The notes under the pieces were generated by a model, which searched no databases, was not told where the DNA came from, and saw only the letters and a list, made by a program, of their open reading frames with translations. DNA of 64,000 bases from Streptomyces aurantiacus JA 4570. GTDB lineage: Bacteria; Actinomycetota; Actinomycetes; Streptomycetales; Streptomycetaceae. Every line of letters starts with the position of its first letter. Within the stretch, counting starts at the first letter, position 1. This document shows, in pieces, positions 19,596-28,571 of this stretch. The stretch covers positions 50,595-114,594 of the forward strand of contig NZ_AOPZ01000069.1 of assembly GCF_000414115.1 (NCBI RefSeq), written 5' to 3'. The translations under genes were made by a program, and so were the position numbers.

Positions 19596-20279
19596 TCAGG
19601 CGGTGAAGCGGCCCGTGCGCTTGATCTCCGGGTAGTCCGTCGTCGCGCCGTCCAACTGCAGCGCGCGCACCAGGCGCAGATCGTCCTGGGTGTTCACGAC
19701 CCAGCCGATGATCCGCAGGTCGGCCTTGCGCGCGTGCTCCACGATCTCCAGCGTCAGGCGCCGGATGCTCAGTACGAGGGTGGTGGCGCCCACGGCGGTG
19801 GCGCGCTGCACGACGTCCGTGCCGTAGCGGCTGGCGACGAGCGCGGTGCGTACGCCCGGCACCAGGCGGGCGATCTCCGCGATCGCCTCGTCGTGGAAGG
19901 AGAGGACCTCCACCCGGCCGGTCAGGTCACGCGCGATCATCACCTCGGCGAGCGCCCGGGCGGCCGCCACATCCTTGATCTCGGCCTGCAGCGGCGCCTT
20001 CACGGCGTCCACGACCTCTTCGAAGACGGGGATGCGCTCGCCCTTGCCCGCGTCGAGTTCGCGCAGCTCGGCCAGCGTCTTCTCGGCGATGGGTCCCCGG
20101 CCGTCGGTGGTGCGGCCGACATCGGCGTCGTGCATGACGACGAGGGCGCCGTCCTTGCTGAGGTGCAGGTCGAGTTCGATGATGTCCAGGCCCGCGGCCT
20201 GGGCGGCGACGAACGAACGCAGGGTGTTCTCGGGTTCGACACCCATGACACCGCGATGACCGATGGTGAGGAAGTTCAA
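19596..20279 (-). CDS. glpQ: Glycerophosphodiester phosphodiesterase
   Basis: 227 residues, a compact GDPD TIM barrel: TIGHRGVMGVEPENTL supplies the HR and EN motifs, IIELDLHLSKDGALVVMHD the ELD metal ligands and second His. No signal peptide, so a cytosolic enzyme that hydrolyses glycerophosphodiesters to glycerol-3-phosphate. The apparent start is TTG at 20279 with GGAAG about ten bases upstream. Confidence 0.9.
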   Translation of the reverse strand: MNFLTIGHRGVMGVEPENTLRSFVAAQAAGLDIIELDLHLSKDGALVVMHDADVGRTTDGRGPIAEKTLAELRELDAGKGERIPVFEEVVDAVKAPLQAEIKDVAAARALAEVMIARDLTGRVEVLSFHDEAIAEIARLVPGVRTALVASRYGTDVVQRATAVGATTLVLSIRRLTLEIVEHARKADLRIIGWVVNTQDDLRLVRALQLDGATTDYPEIKRTGRFTA

Positions 20280-20356
20280 GGTTCACTCGCTTCCGTCGAC
20301 GGCGGCTCGGCTCCGCGCGGTTCGGCGGCTCAGGACCCACGCGGCAAGGTCGCAGC

Positions 20357-20482
20357 CTAATCGCCCGCCTCCGCGATGGGACCGTCCCTGCGCGACGGAA
20401 TGGAGTCGTCCGATCTGGTGCCGACGATGCCCAGGACGAGTCCGGTGATGAGGGCGGCGACAAGTACGGCACGGGTGCTCAC
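20357..20482 (-). CDS. Small single-pass membrane protein
   Basis: 41 residues from a GTG: VSTRAVLVAALITGLVLGI, then a polar tail (GTRSDDSIPSRRDG). One membrane helix, no other motif. GAGAGG lies about ten bases upstream. It reads toward glpQ and may share its transcript. A short but plausible gene; no function is suggested. Confidence 0.5.
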   Translation of the reverse strand: MSTRAVLVAALITGLVLGIVGTRSDDSIPSRRDGPIAEAGD

Positions 20483-20613
20483 GGGTTCGCGGCCTCTCTC
20501 GGCGGAGCGGGCTGACCCGGCCCGTCCTACCGCCGCGGAGCCCGTGATCGCGAGTGGTCTCACCCGTGGGTGGGCGCGTCGTCCTGGTGTTGACCAGGGC
20601 CCGCGCCCGCCTC

Positions 20614-21222
20614 CTACGGCTCCTCCGGGCGGGCGTCCAGCCGCGCCAGATCCGCGAGCAGCGCCTCGGCCAGCTCCAGCTCCGCCTCCAGGTGCCGGGC
20701 GCTCCAGCGCAGCGCGATCTGCGGATGGGCCCATGCCTCGACGCCCTCCGCGTGCTCGAGCGCGGCGGCGACCTCGGCCAACTCGCCCCTGGTGTGCGCG
20801 ATGTGCTCGGCCACCAGGGCCCGCAGCCGGGCCGGTTCGGTGAGGTGGCCGAGCCAGACCCGAAGCAGCAGCGGATGCTTGAGCACCGGCGGGCCCGCGT
20901 CGTGGCCGCCCGCCGCCCAGGCCGCGAGCGCCGTCCGGCCCGTGTCGGTGATGGCGTACGCCCGTCGCGTACGCGGTTCCTCCGGGCCCGAGCGGCGCGA
21001 AGTGGCGTAGCCCAGGGTCTCCAGGCGGCGCAGCTCGGCGTAGATCTGGCTGATGGCGGGGGACCAGTAGAAGTGGCGCAGCGAGGAACTGGCCCACTTC
21101 TTCAGCTCGTACCCGGTCCGCTCACCCGGGAAGGACAGCAGCCCGAGCACGGCCCACGCGGTCGGCGGCAGCGGTGCGGGCTCGGGCGACGGGACGGGGA
21201 GCGGGGCTGCCATGTGCCGCAT
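20614..21222 (-). CDS. PadR family transcriptional regulator
   Basis: 202 residues. The PadR winged helix reads TAWAVLGLLSFPGERTGYEL, then SPAISQIYAELRRLETLGY and the wing with RRAYAITDTGRTAL. The C-terminal helical domain is the vinculin-like dimer part. No clear Shine-Dalgarno precedes either ATG (21222 or 21213), so the transcript may be leaderless. It is next to a PlsC-type acyltransferase in the same direction; the target is unknown. Confidence 0.88.
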   Translation of the reverse strand: MRHMAAPLPVPSPEPAPLPPTAWAVLGLLSFPGERTGYELKKWASSSLRHFYWSPAISQIYAELRRLETLGYATSRRSGPEEPRTRRAYAITDTGRTALAAWAAGGHDAGPPVLKHPLLLRVWLGHLTEPARLRALVAEHIAHTRGELAEVAAALEHAEGVEAWAHPQIALRWSARHLEAELELAEALLADLARLDARPEEP

Positions 21223-21288
21223 TGAAGTGAACGGGCCGGTGTACGCGCAAGACTCCGCCCGCGGGCGGCTGCGGACGCCGCCGCCGGG

Positions 21289-22008
21289 TCACCGCGTCTG
21301 CGGGGCCGTCGCGCGCTCCGAGAGTGCCTTCGTCCGTGCCTCCGCCTTCGCGTCCATGGCGTACTGGTCCACGTACTCCTGGCCGGACAGCGTCAGGATC
21401 GCGTACATGATCTCGTCGGTGACGGCCCGCAGCGCGGCGCGCTGGTCCCGCATGTCCGCGTAGCGGGAGAAGTCCAGCGGCTTGCCGAAGCGCAGCGTGA
21501 TCGGCACCAGGCTCGGTACCCTGCGCCCCGCGGGCTGCGCCTCGAACGTGCCGATCATCGCGCACGGGATCACGGGCGCGCCCGAGCGCAGCGCCATCGC
21601 CGCGACGCCCACCTTGCCCTTGTAGAGCCGGCCGTCGTGCGAACGCGTCCCCTCCGGGAAGATCCCGAGCAGACCGCCCCCGTCCAGGACCGCCAGGCCC
21701 GACTCGACCCCGGCCTGACCGGCCCCGTTGCCCGACCGGTCCACGGGGATGGCGCCGATGCCCCGGAAGAACGCCGCTGCCAGGCGCCCCCGGAGCCCTT
21801 TGCCGGTGAAGTACTCGGCCTTGGCGAGGAAGCGGATGCGTCGCCGCAGCGTCACGCCCAGCAGGAACTGGTCGCAGAACGACTGGTGGTTGCCCGCGAT
21901 GATCGCCGCGCCCGTGTCCGGCACATGCTGGAGCCCCTCGATGCGCGGCCGGAACAGCCACCGCAGCAGCGGGACCAGCACGACGCACTTGAACAAGCGG
22001 TAGAACAT
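21289..22008 (-). CDS. 1-acylglycerol-3-phosphate O-acyltransferase (PlsC family)
   Basis: 239 residues from the ATG at 22008, with GGAGG upstream. Acyltransferase motif I is NHQSFCDQF (HX4D), motif II includes FRGIGAIPVDR, motif III is FPEGTRS and motif IV VIPCAMIGT. The N-terminal hydrophobic stretch LFKCVVLVPLLRWLF anchors it at the membrane. Role: phospholipid synthesis from acyl donors and lysophosphatidate or a related glycerolipid. A second member is at 32861. Confidence 0.9.
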   Translation of the reverse strand: MFYRLFKCVVLVPLLRWLFRPRIEGLQHVPDTGAAIIAGNHQSFCDQFLLGVTLRRRIRFLAKAEYFTGKGLRGRLAAAFFRGIGAIPVDRSGNGAGQAGVESGLAVLDGGGLLGIFPEGTRSHDGRLYKGKVGVAAMALRSGAPVIPCAMIGTFEAQPAGRRVPSLVPITLRFGKPLDFSRYADMRDQRAALRAVTDEIMYAILTLSGQEYVDQYAMDAKAEARTKALSERATAPQTR

Positions 22009-22404
22009 GCCTGTGAGTCCCCTCCTTGACGGCCCCCCGCGTCGGGGAACGCTAATGCCCTTCCGGAGCGCTAGGGAGAACGCGTAATCGGCCAGGGTGC
22101 GCCCTATGAGAAGGAGGCTTGAATTGAGGGGAGTTGTGTCGGGGTGGTCATCGGTCGGGCGTGAAGTCCTGCCCTCGCGCGCGGCGTTGTCCGCGACCCG
22201 GCCGGTTCTGTATACGGCGCCCTCGCCGCGCCTGGCGTGATCCGCCGGTGTGGGGGCACTTCGCGGTGGCTGTTCCTGTACCCCGTGCGTCGCGCCTCCG
22301 CACACCTCTTGCCTCTTCAAGATCTGACGGCTAGTCACATGACTGTTTGAAACAACCTGAACGTCCCGGAGGTACCGCCCCCTGTTCAACTTCCTGGAGG
22401 CAAC
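22009..22404. promoter_or_regulatory. Divergent intergenic region with inverted repeat
   Basis: This 396-base gap separates the divergent plsC-like and LLM genes. No conserved small gene is seen. AGTCA and TGACT at 22333-22344, two bases apart, form an inverted repeat about 60 bases before the LLM start and could be an operator. The rest shows nothing recognisable. Confidence 0.35.
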
Positions 22405-23541
22405 ATGCAGTTCTCCGTCATCTTCGAGGCCCAGCTCGCCGACCCCACGGTGGACCGCGAGCATCAGCTCATCCACGACTGCGTCGAACAGGCCGTCCTG
22501 GCCGAGGAGATGGGGTTCGACCGTGTCTGGGCGGTCGAGCACCACTCCCTGAAGTGGTACGCGCACATGAGCGCGCCGGAGGTCTTCCTCACCTGGGTGG
22601 CCGCGCGCACCCGCACCATCCGCGTCGGGCACGGCGTCGTCTGCATGCCGTTCCGGTTCAACCACCGGGCGCGGGTCGCCGAGCGGGCCGCGATGCTCGA
22701 CCTGCTCTCCGGCGGCCGGCTGGACCTGGGGGCGGGGCGCGGCGGCACGGCGCAGGAGACCTCGCTGTGCGGTGTCGACCGGGACCGTACGGCGCAGGAG
22801 GTCGAGGAGGCCCTGCGCATCGTCGGCAGAGCCTGGGAGCGGGACGAGCTGGAACACCACGGCGAGCTGCTCGACATCGGCCCGCACCCGATCCTGCCGC
22901 GCCCCGCCCAGGCCCCGCACCCGCCGCTGTTCCTGGCGTGCAGCAGGACCGAGACGCTGACGCAGGCAGCGCAACTGGGCGTCGGCGCCCTGGTGATGGG
23001 CTTCGCCGGGCCCGAGTCGATCGCCGGGATGCGGCGGGCGTACGACGAGGCCATCGCCGCGCGGACGCCGGACCGCTTCGTCTCCAGCGTCGTCAACGAC
23101 CACTTCTCCGTGCTGTGCCCGACCATCGTCCTCGACGACCGGGAGGCCGCGCGGCGCGTGGGCCTGCGCGGCCAGCGGTTCTTCGCGCAGTCCATCGCGC
23201 ACTGGTACGGCGGTGCCGGTCTGCCCGACGAAGCGGTGGTCGAGGGCGCGGACGAGGCGGCCGAGCTGCGCACCGCCGCCGAGCAGGTGGTGGCGCGTTT
23301 GAGCGAGCAGGACATCCCGGTGCGCCCGGCGTCCACGGCGGTGTTCCACGCCGACCACGCGTACGGCACGGCGGACGACGCCATCGCCTACGCCGAGCGG
23401 CTGCGGGCCGCAGGGGCCGACGAGGTCATGTGCCTCGTCCAGATGGGCACGGTGCCGCAGGAGGCGTGCCTGGAGACGCTGCGGCAGTGGGGCGAGAAGG
23501 TCATCCCGCACTTCCGCCCGCGGGGCAGGGAGGCGGCCTGA
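22405..23541 (+). CDS. LLM-class flavin-dependent oxidoreductase
   Basis: 378 residues, a bacterial luciferase-like TIM barrel: MQFSVIFEAQLADP start, AEEMGFDRVWAVEHHSL, VGHGVVCMPFRFNHRARVAE and LLSGGRLDLGAGRG are the family hallmarks. These enzymes use reduced FMN supplied by a partner reductase to oxidise a substrate that is not predictable here. The RBS is TGGAGG. The stop is two bases before the esterase gene, so the two form an operon. Confidence 0.9.
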   Translation: MQFSVIFEAQLADPTVDREHQLIHDCVEQAVLAEEMGFDRVWAVEHHSLKWYAHMSAPEVFLTWVAARTRTIRVGHGVVCMPFRFNHRARVAERAAMLDLLSGGRLDLGAGRGGTAQETSLCGVDRDRTAQEVEEALRIVGRAWERDELEHHGELLDIGPHPILPRPAQAPHPPLFLACSRTETLTQAAQLGVGALVMGFAGPESIAGMRRAYDEAIAARTPDRFVSSVVNDHFSVLCPTIVLDDREAARRVGLRGQRFFAQSIAHWYGGAGLPDEAVVEGADEAAELRTAAEQVVARLSEQDIPVRPASTAVFHADHAYGTADDAIAYAERLRAAGADEVMCLVQMGTVPQEACLETLRQWGEKVIPHFRPRGREAA

Positions 23542-23542
23542 G

Positions 23543-24859
23543 ATGCACTCCGACCCGCACACGGGCCCACGAACTGGCCCGGGCTCCGACCCGGACACGG
23601 GCCCGGGCTCTGCCCCGGACACTGGCCCACGCTGCGATCCGGGCGCCGCCTCACGCTCCGAGCCGGGCACCGCCCCACGCGCCCGCCCGGGCACCGGCCC
23701 GGGCTCCGACCCGGACACCGGCCCAGGCTCCGGGCAGGGCACCGGCCCAAGCTCCGCCCCACGCGCCGACCCGCGCCCCGCCCCGCAAGGCCCCGGCCGC
23801 GCGGAAACCGCCCCCGGGCTCGCCCCCGAGGCTCGTCCCCTCCTCGACGCGCTCGCCGCGTTCTTCCCCGACATCGGGGGTGCCGTCACCGACGCCGCCG
23901 AGGCGCGCCGCGTGCTGGCCGCCGCGCCCGCCTCGCCGTTTGCGGTGCCGCAGGTCGGCTCGGTCGTGGACCGGGTGATCCCGGGGCCCGCGGGGGCGCC
24001 GGAGCTGCCGGTGCGGGTCTATCTGCCCGAGGCCGCGGGCGAGCCGGAGGCGGGGCCTCCGCCCGGGCCCCGGCCCACCGTCGTCTTCTTCCACGGCGGC
24101 GGCTGGAGCCTCTGCGACCTGGACACGTACGACGCGACCGCGCGCGGCCTGTGCCGCGGGGCGCGGGCCGCCGTGGTCTCCGTCGACTACCGGCTCGCCC
24201 CGGAGCACCCCTTCCCGGCAGCCGTCGAGGACGCGTACGCGGCCGTCGCCTGGGCGGCCGGCCATCGCGCGGAACTCGGCGGCGCACAGGGGCCGTTGGT
24301 AGTAGCGGGCGACAGCGCGGGCGGGAACCTCGCGACCGTGTCCGCGCTCCGGGCGCGTGACCACGACGGCCCGGACATCGCCCTGCAGGTGCTGATCTAT
24401 CCGTCGGTGGACGCCCGCGAGCGCACCCGCCGCACGGGCGGTGAGGACGTCGACGCCGACGACCCCACGGGCGCCGAGCCCCGCGACAGCTTCCTCACGG
24501 CCGCCCACTGCCGCTGGTTCCGCGAGCAGTACCTGGGCGCGTATCTGCGGGCCGGTGGCGACCCCGCGGACCCGCGCGTATCCCCGCTCCTGGCCGACCT
24601 CGCCGGGCTACCGCCCGCCCACGTCGTCACCGCGGGCTTCGACCCCCTGCGCGACGAGGGGCGGGCCTACGCGGCGCGGCTGCGGGACGCCGGGGTCGCC
24701 GTCACCGAACGCCACTTCCCGGCCATGTTCCACGGGTTCCTCGGCTTCCCGCCGCTCCTCGCGGACGCCCGTACCGCACAGGAATCCGTGATAGAAGCGA
24801 TCGCCTCGACGATGGACGGCAGGAAAAACAGCGGCCCGGCAGGGGGTGGGGCAGGATAA
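23543..24859 (+). CDS. HSL-type alpha/beta hydrolase with repetitive N-terminus
   Basis: 438 residues. Residues 1 to about 90 are low-complexity repeats of Gly, Pro, Ser, Asp and Thr (GPGSDPDTGPGSAPDTGP). From about residue 95 a hormone-sensitive-lipase type esterase follows: FFHGGGWSL oxyanion motif, VDYRLAPEHPFP, GDSAGGN nucleophile elbow, catalytic Asp in GFDPLRDEG and His in MFHGF. The start is two bases after the LLM stop, using a GGGAGG inside that gene. The repeats are unusual for the family and could be a flexible linker or a misread start; an internal start near the esterase domain is possible. Confidence 0.87.
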   Translation: MHSDPHTGPRTGPGSDPDTGPGSAPDTGPRCDPGAASRSEPGTAPRARPGTGPGSDPDTGPGSGQGTGPSSAPRADPRPAPQGPGRAETAPGLAPEARPLLDALAAFFPDIGGAVTDAAEARRVLAAAPASPFAVPQVGSVVDRVIPGPAGAPELPVRVYLPEAAGEPEAGPPPGPRPTVVFFHGGGWSLCDLDTYDATARGLCRGARAAVVSVDYRLAPEHPFPAAVEDAYAAVAWAAGHRAELGGAQGPLVVAGDSAGGNLATVSALRARDHDGPDIALQVLIYPSVDARERTRRTGGEDVDADDPTGAEPRDSFLTAAHCRWFREQYLGAYLRAGGDPADPRVSPLLADLAGLPPAHVVTAGFDPLRDEGRAYAARLRDAGVAVTERHFPAMFHGFLGFPPLLADARTAQESVIEAIASTMDGRKNSGPAGGGAG

Positions 24860-24875
24860 TTTCCCGGATCTCCTC

Positions 24876-24905
24876 TTGTGACGGAGAACCCCGCACACAT
24901 ACGGT
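24876..24905 (+). promoter_or_regulatory. Promoter for the DUF6421 operon
   Basis: TTGTGA (24876-24881), 18 bases, then TACGGT (24900-24905) fit a sigma-70-type promoter 35 bases before the start. An inverted repeat GGAGAACC (24883-24890) / GGTTCTCC (24918-24925) surrounds the -10 box and may be an operator. Confidence 0.5.
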
Positions 24906-24940
24906 GTCCATACGCGAGGTTCTCCCGTGGAGGATGGGTC

Positions 24941-26344
24941 ATGACGGAAATTCTTGTGCAGCCGGTGAGGGAAGGCATGGACGCCTTCCGTGACGGACGA
25001 GTGGTGGACCACCCTGCCTGGCCGGAACTCAAGAGTGCCGTCGAGCAGATCAGGCCCTGGCAGTCCAAGGACGGCTCGATCGACTTCGAGCGCGAGGGCG
25101 CCCCGACGCGGGCCGCCGCCGAGCAGGCCGTCGGCCGCGTCATATCCGGCGTCGAGGCGCTCAGCCCGCTGCTCCCGCACGACGAGGCGTATCACAAGGC
25201 CCTGGTGGCCGACCTGCGCCGCTGGGCGGACGGCGGCTTCGGGGTGCCGGACTTCCTGGACGCGCTGCTCGCCTTCCACCCGGCGTCCCGCCGCGAGGAC
25301 GGCCTGCAGCACCTCGTGGTCTTCCCGATGTACACGCAGAACGGCAACCCGGACCGCAACTTCGAAGCGGTCGTCCTGCGCATGGTGTGGCCCGAGTGGC
25401 TCGCCGAACTGGAGCGCACGCGCTACGACAACCCGCTGTTCTGCGGCATCACCTTCGAGGACTTCACCGCCGGTTACGACACCAACTCGGCGGTGCTGTT
25501 CCCCGAGACCATCGCCGTGCGCGAGGCCCCCGAGCGCTTCACCTGGGGCGGCATCTTCTGCGACCGCGAGGCGGCCCGCTTCCGCCGCGTCACCGAGGCC
25601 GCCGTCGACATCCTGGGCATCGCGCTGCCCGCCGACGTCCGCGACATGCTCGACGACCAGGACCGCTGCCAGGAGGCATTCGTCCTGTGGGACATGGTCC
25701 ACGACCGCACCCACAGCCACGGCGACCTGCCGTTCGACCCCTTCATGATCAAGCAGCGGCAGCCGTTCTGGATGTACGGCCTGGAGGAGCTGCGCTGCGA
25801 CCTCACGGCCTTCAAGGAGGCCGTGAAGCTGGAGGCCGACGGCGTGGCGCAGGCCCGCGACGTGCAGTACGCGGTGCTCTTCGACCGGATGTTCCGCTTC
25901 CCCGTGACCGGTGAGCGCGTCCGCAACTACGACGGCCTGGGCGGCCAGTTGCTCTTCGCCTATCTGCACAAGCACGACGTGGTCCGCTGGACCGACAACA
26001 AGCTGAAGATCGACTGGGAGCGCGCGCCCCAGGTCACCAACCAGCTCTGCGCCGAGATTGAGAAGCTCTACCGGGACGGCATCGACCGCCCGAAGCTCGT
26101 GCACTGGCTCGCCGGGTACGAGCTCGTCTCGACCTATCTCTCCCCGCACCCCGGCTCCCGCTGGGCCAAGGGTCCCGAAGCCCTGGACACGTCGCTGCCG
26201 CCGCGGAAACTGGTCGACGACGTGCTTCCGGACGAGTTTCCGCTCAGCATGTTCTATGAGGCGCTCTCCAAGAAGCTGAAGGCTGTGATCGCCTCCACTC
26301 AGGGGATCACCGCGGGCTCGGGAGCCGAGAAGGTCGCCGCGTGA
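24941..26344 (+). CDS. DUF6421 family protein
   Basis: 467 residues from an ATG with GGAGG seven bases upstream; an earlier in-frame ATG at 24878 lies in the promoter. A conserved-looking block is WDMVHDRTHSHGDLPFDPFMIKQ, His- and Asp-rich in a way that suggests a metal site, and QAFW/MYGLEELRCDL follows. This matches my memory of DUF6421, an uncharacterised actinobacterial family. It heads an operon with an SDR and a threonine aldolase. No signal peptide or membrane helix. Confidence 0.82.
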   Translation: MTEILVQPVREGMDAFRDGRVVDHPAWPELKSAVEQIRPWQSKDGSIDFEREGAPTRAAAEQAVGRVISGVEALSPLLPHDEAYHKALVADLRRWADGGFGVPDFLDALLAFHPASRREDGLQHLVVFPMYTQNGNPDRNFEAVVLRMVWPEWLAELERTRYDNPLFCGITFEDFTAGYDTNSAVLFPETIAVREAPERFTWGGIFCDREAARFRRVTEAAVDILGIALPADVRDMLDDQDRCQEAFVLWDMVHDRTHSHGDLPFDPFMIKQRQPFWMYGLEELRCDLTAFKEAVKLEADGVAQARDVQYAVLFDRMFRFPVTGERVRNYDGLGGQLLFAYLHKHDVVRWTDNKLKIDWERAPQVTNQLCAEIEKLYRDGIDRPKLVHWLAGYELVSTYLSPHPGSRWAKGPEALDTSLPPRKLVDDVLPDEFPLSMFYEALSKKLKAVIASTQGITAGSGAEKVAA

Positions 26345-26373
26345 GCGGCGGCCCCACCAAGGAGGCGAGGACC

Positions 26374-27114
26374 ATGTCCGCACTCGACGGAGCCGTAGTC
26401 GCGGTCGCCGGAGCCGCGGGTCCCGCGGGCCGCGCGACGCTGCTGAGGCTGGCGGAGGCCGGGGCCACGGTGGTGGCGTCCGACGCCGACGCCGCGCGCC
26501 TCGCGGAGGCGGTGGACGCGGCGCGGTACGCGCACGGCGGTGCCACGGTCACCGGCGACACCGTCGACCTGCTCGACCTGGACGCGGCCCGCGCCTGGGC
26601 CGACCGCACGGAGAAGGAGTTCGGCCGGATCGACGGCCTGGTGCACCTCGTCGGCGGCTGGCGCGGCAGCGCCTCCTTCGCCAAGACCGACCTCGGCGAC
26701 TGGGACGTACTGGAAGACCTCCTGATCCGCACCGTCCAGCACACCTCGCTGGCGTTCCAGGAGGGACTGCAGCGCAGCGACCGCGGCCGCTATCTGCTGA
26801 TCAGCGCCGCCGGCGCGTCGAAGCCGACGGCGGGCAACGCGGCGTACGCGGCCGCCAAGGCCGCCGCCGAAGCCTGGACGCTCGCGCTCGCCGACGCCTT
26901 CCGCAAGGCCGGGGGCGAGGAAGGCCCGAGCTCGGCGGCTGCCATCCTGGTGGTGAAGGCGCTGGTGCACGACGCGATGCGGGCGGAGCGGCCGAGCGCG
27001 AAGTTCGCGGGCTTCACCGATGTCAAGGAGCTGGCCGAGGCCATCGCCGGAGTCTGGGAGCGGCCCGCCCCGGAAGTGAACGGAAACCGTCTGTGGCTGA
27101 CCGAGAAGCCGTGA
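26374..27114 (+). CDS. SDR family oxidoreductase
   Basis: 246 residues from an ATG with AAGGAGG; the GTG at 26341 overlapping the previous stop is an alternative. A Rossmann fold starts VVAVAGAAGPAGRATLL; the catalytic Ser and YxxxK are in ISAAGASKPTAGNAAYAAAK. Short chain, one domain, NAD(P)-dependent. Middle gene of the DUF6421 operon. Substrate unknown. Confidence 0.88.
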   Translation: MSALDGAVVAVAGAAGPAGRATLLRLAEAGATVVASDADAARLAEAVDAARYAHGGATVTGDTVDLLDLDAARAWADRTEKEFGRIDGLVHLVGGWRGSASFAKTDLGDWDVLEDLLIRTVQHTSLAFQEGLQRSDRGRYLLISAAGASKPTAGNAAYAAAKAAAEAWTLALADAFRKAGGEEGPSSAAAILVVKALVHDAMRAERPSAKFAGFTDVKELAEAIAGVWERPAPEVNGNRLWLTEKP

Positions 27115-28181
27115 ACCCACCCAAGACCGACGCGCGCCGGCTCCACGACCCGGACACCCGCGGCTTCGCCAGCGACAACTACGCCGGCGCCCACCCGGAG
27201 GTCCTCGCCGCCCTCGCCCTCGCCAACGGCGGCCACCAGGTCGCCTACGGCGAGGACGAGTACACCGAACACCTCCAGCAGGTGGTCCGCGGCCACTTCG
27301 GCGCGGGCGCGGAGGCATTCCCGGTCTTCAACGGCACCGGCGCCAACGTCGTCGCCCTGCAGGCGGTCACCGACCGCTGGGGCGCGGTGATCTGCGCGGA
27401 GAGCGCGCACATCAACGTCGACGAGGGCGGTGCCCCCGAGAAGATGGCGGGCATCAAGCTGCTGACCGTGCCGACGCCGGACGGCAAGCTCACGCCCGAG
27501 CTGATCGACCGGCAGGCGTTCGGCTGGGAGGACGAGCACCGCGCGATGCCGCAGGTCGTCTCGCTCGCCCAGAACACCGAACTCGGCACCGTCTACACCC
27601 CGGACGAGATCCGCGCCATCGTCGAACACGCCCACGGCCACGGCATGCTGGTGCACCTCGACGGCGCGCGGATAGCCAACGCCGCCGCGTCCCTGGACGT
27701 CCCGATGCGGACGTTCACCAACGCGGTCGGCATCGACATCCTCTCGTTCGGCGGCACCAAGAACGGCGCGCTGTTCGGCGAGGCCGTGGTCGTCCTGAAC
27801 CACGACGCGGTGCGGCACATGAAGCATCTGCGCAAGCTGTCCATGCAGCTCGCCTCGAAGATGCGGTTCGTCTCCGTGCAGTTGGAGGCGCTGCTCGCCA
27901 AGGACCTGTGGCTGCGCAACGCCCGGCACGCCAACGAGATGGCGCAGCGCCTGGCCGAGGGCGTCCGCGCGGTGCACGGCGTGGAGATCCTCTACCCCGT
28001 GCAGGCCAACGCCGTCTTCGCGCGGCTTCCGCACGACGTCAGCGAACGCCTGCAGAAGCGCTTCCGGTTCTACTTCTGGGACGAGGCCGCCGGCGACGTC
28101 CGCTGGATGTGCGCCTTCGACACCACCGAGGACGACGTGGACGCCTTCGTGGCGGCGCTCAAGGAAGAGATGGCCCGCTAG
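27111..28181 (+). CDS. Low-specificity L-threonine aldolase
   Basis: 356 residues from the GTG overlapping the SDR stop (GTGA); a GTG six codons earlier is possible. Fold-type I PLP enzyme: GFASDNYAGAHPEVL start, FNGTGANVVAL phosphate-binding region, LVHLDGARIANA, and the Schiff-base Lys in LSFGGTKNGALFGE. Cleaves L-threonine or allo-threonine to glycine and acetaldehyde. Last gene of the operon, closed by a strong terminator at 28202. Confidence 0.92.
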   Translation: MNPPKTDARRLHDPDTRGFASDNYAGAHPEVLAALALANGGHQVAYGEDEYTEHLQQVVRGHFGAGAEAFPVFNGTGANVVALQAVTDRWGAVICAESAHINVDEGGAPEKMAGIKLLTVPTPDGKLTPELIDRQAFGWEDEHRAMPQVVSLAQNTELGTVYTPDEIRAIVEHAHGHGMLVHLDGARIANAAASLDVPMRTFTNAVGIDILSFGGTKNGALFGEAVVVLNHDAVRHMKHLRKLSMQLASKMRFVSVQLEALLAKDLWLRNARHANEMAQRLAEGVRAVHGVEILYPVQANAVFARLPHDVSERLQKRFRFYFWDEAAGDVRWMCAFDTTEDDVDAFVAALKEEMAR

Positions 28182-28201
28182 CCCCGACGCCCTGACGCCC
28201 C

Positions 28202-28233
28202 GACGCCCCGACGCCCCACGGCGTCGGGGCGTC
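28202..28233 (+). terminator. 14-bp perfect hairpin after the threonine aldolase
   Basis: GACGCCCCGACGCC (28202-28215) and GGCGTCGGGGCGTC (28220-28233) pair perfectly with a four-base CCAC loop, 20 bases after the aldolase stop. Short direct copies of the left arm precede it. Confidence 0.88.
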
Positions 28234-28278
28234 TTGCCGTTCCGGGGCCGCCGCGAACGGCGCTCCGGGACGTGGCAC

Positions 28279-28305
28279 GTACCTGAAGGTACGTACTTGA
28301 TCAAG
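28279..28305. promoter_or_regulatory. Cluster of palindromes, probable orphaned operators
   Basis: GTACCT-GA-AGGTAC (28279-28292) is a perfect inverted repeat, followed by GTACGTAC and the perfect palindrome CTTGATCAAG (28296-28305). Such stacks are typical of HxlR- or TetR-type operator regions, but here no intact gene starts beside them; they lie downstream of an HxlR fragment. Confidence 0.45.
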
Positions 28306-28378
28306 AACCGGCGTCCGGGGAGTCTGGTGGAGGCGCGCCAAGTCCCTTGTCCGTTACCGCCCCCGGCCTCGCGGCCAG

Positions 28379-28547
28379 GTGGCTGCTGGGTCAGCACCTT
28401 CTCGCTGATGCCGGTGACCAGTCGCCTGGTCTCGCCGAAACGGCGCGGACCCTCGGCGAGGGCCCACATGGCGAACGACTTCCACTTGCCTTCGAACACC
28501 CCGACGGCCACGCCCATCCCGCACGTGTGCGGATCGGTCACCGTCAC
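28379..28547 (-). pseudogene. HxlR family regulator, N-terminal fragment
   Basis: About 56 codons read TDPHTCGMGVAV, FEGKWKSFAMWAL, GPRRFGETRRLV and GISEKVLTQQ, the first half of an HxlR winged helix including the conserved Cys and GKW. After KVLTQQ the family sequence stops and the frame drifts into unrelated DNA. Starts may be GTG at 28547 or 28541. It faces away from the oxidoreductase fragment, as intact HxlR/oxidoreductase pairs do. Confidence 0.75.
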
Positions 28548-28571
28548 GACCTCGGAGTCCCCCGTACCCCC

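Noticed and set aside
22134..22334. 66-codon frame in the plsC-LLM gap
   Set aside because: Cys/Arg-rich with no RBS and no recognisable family.
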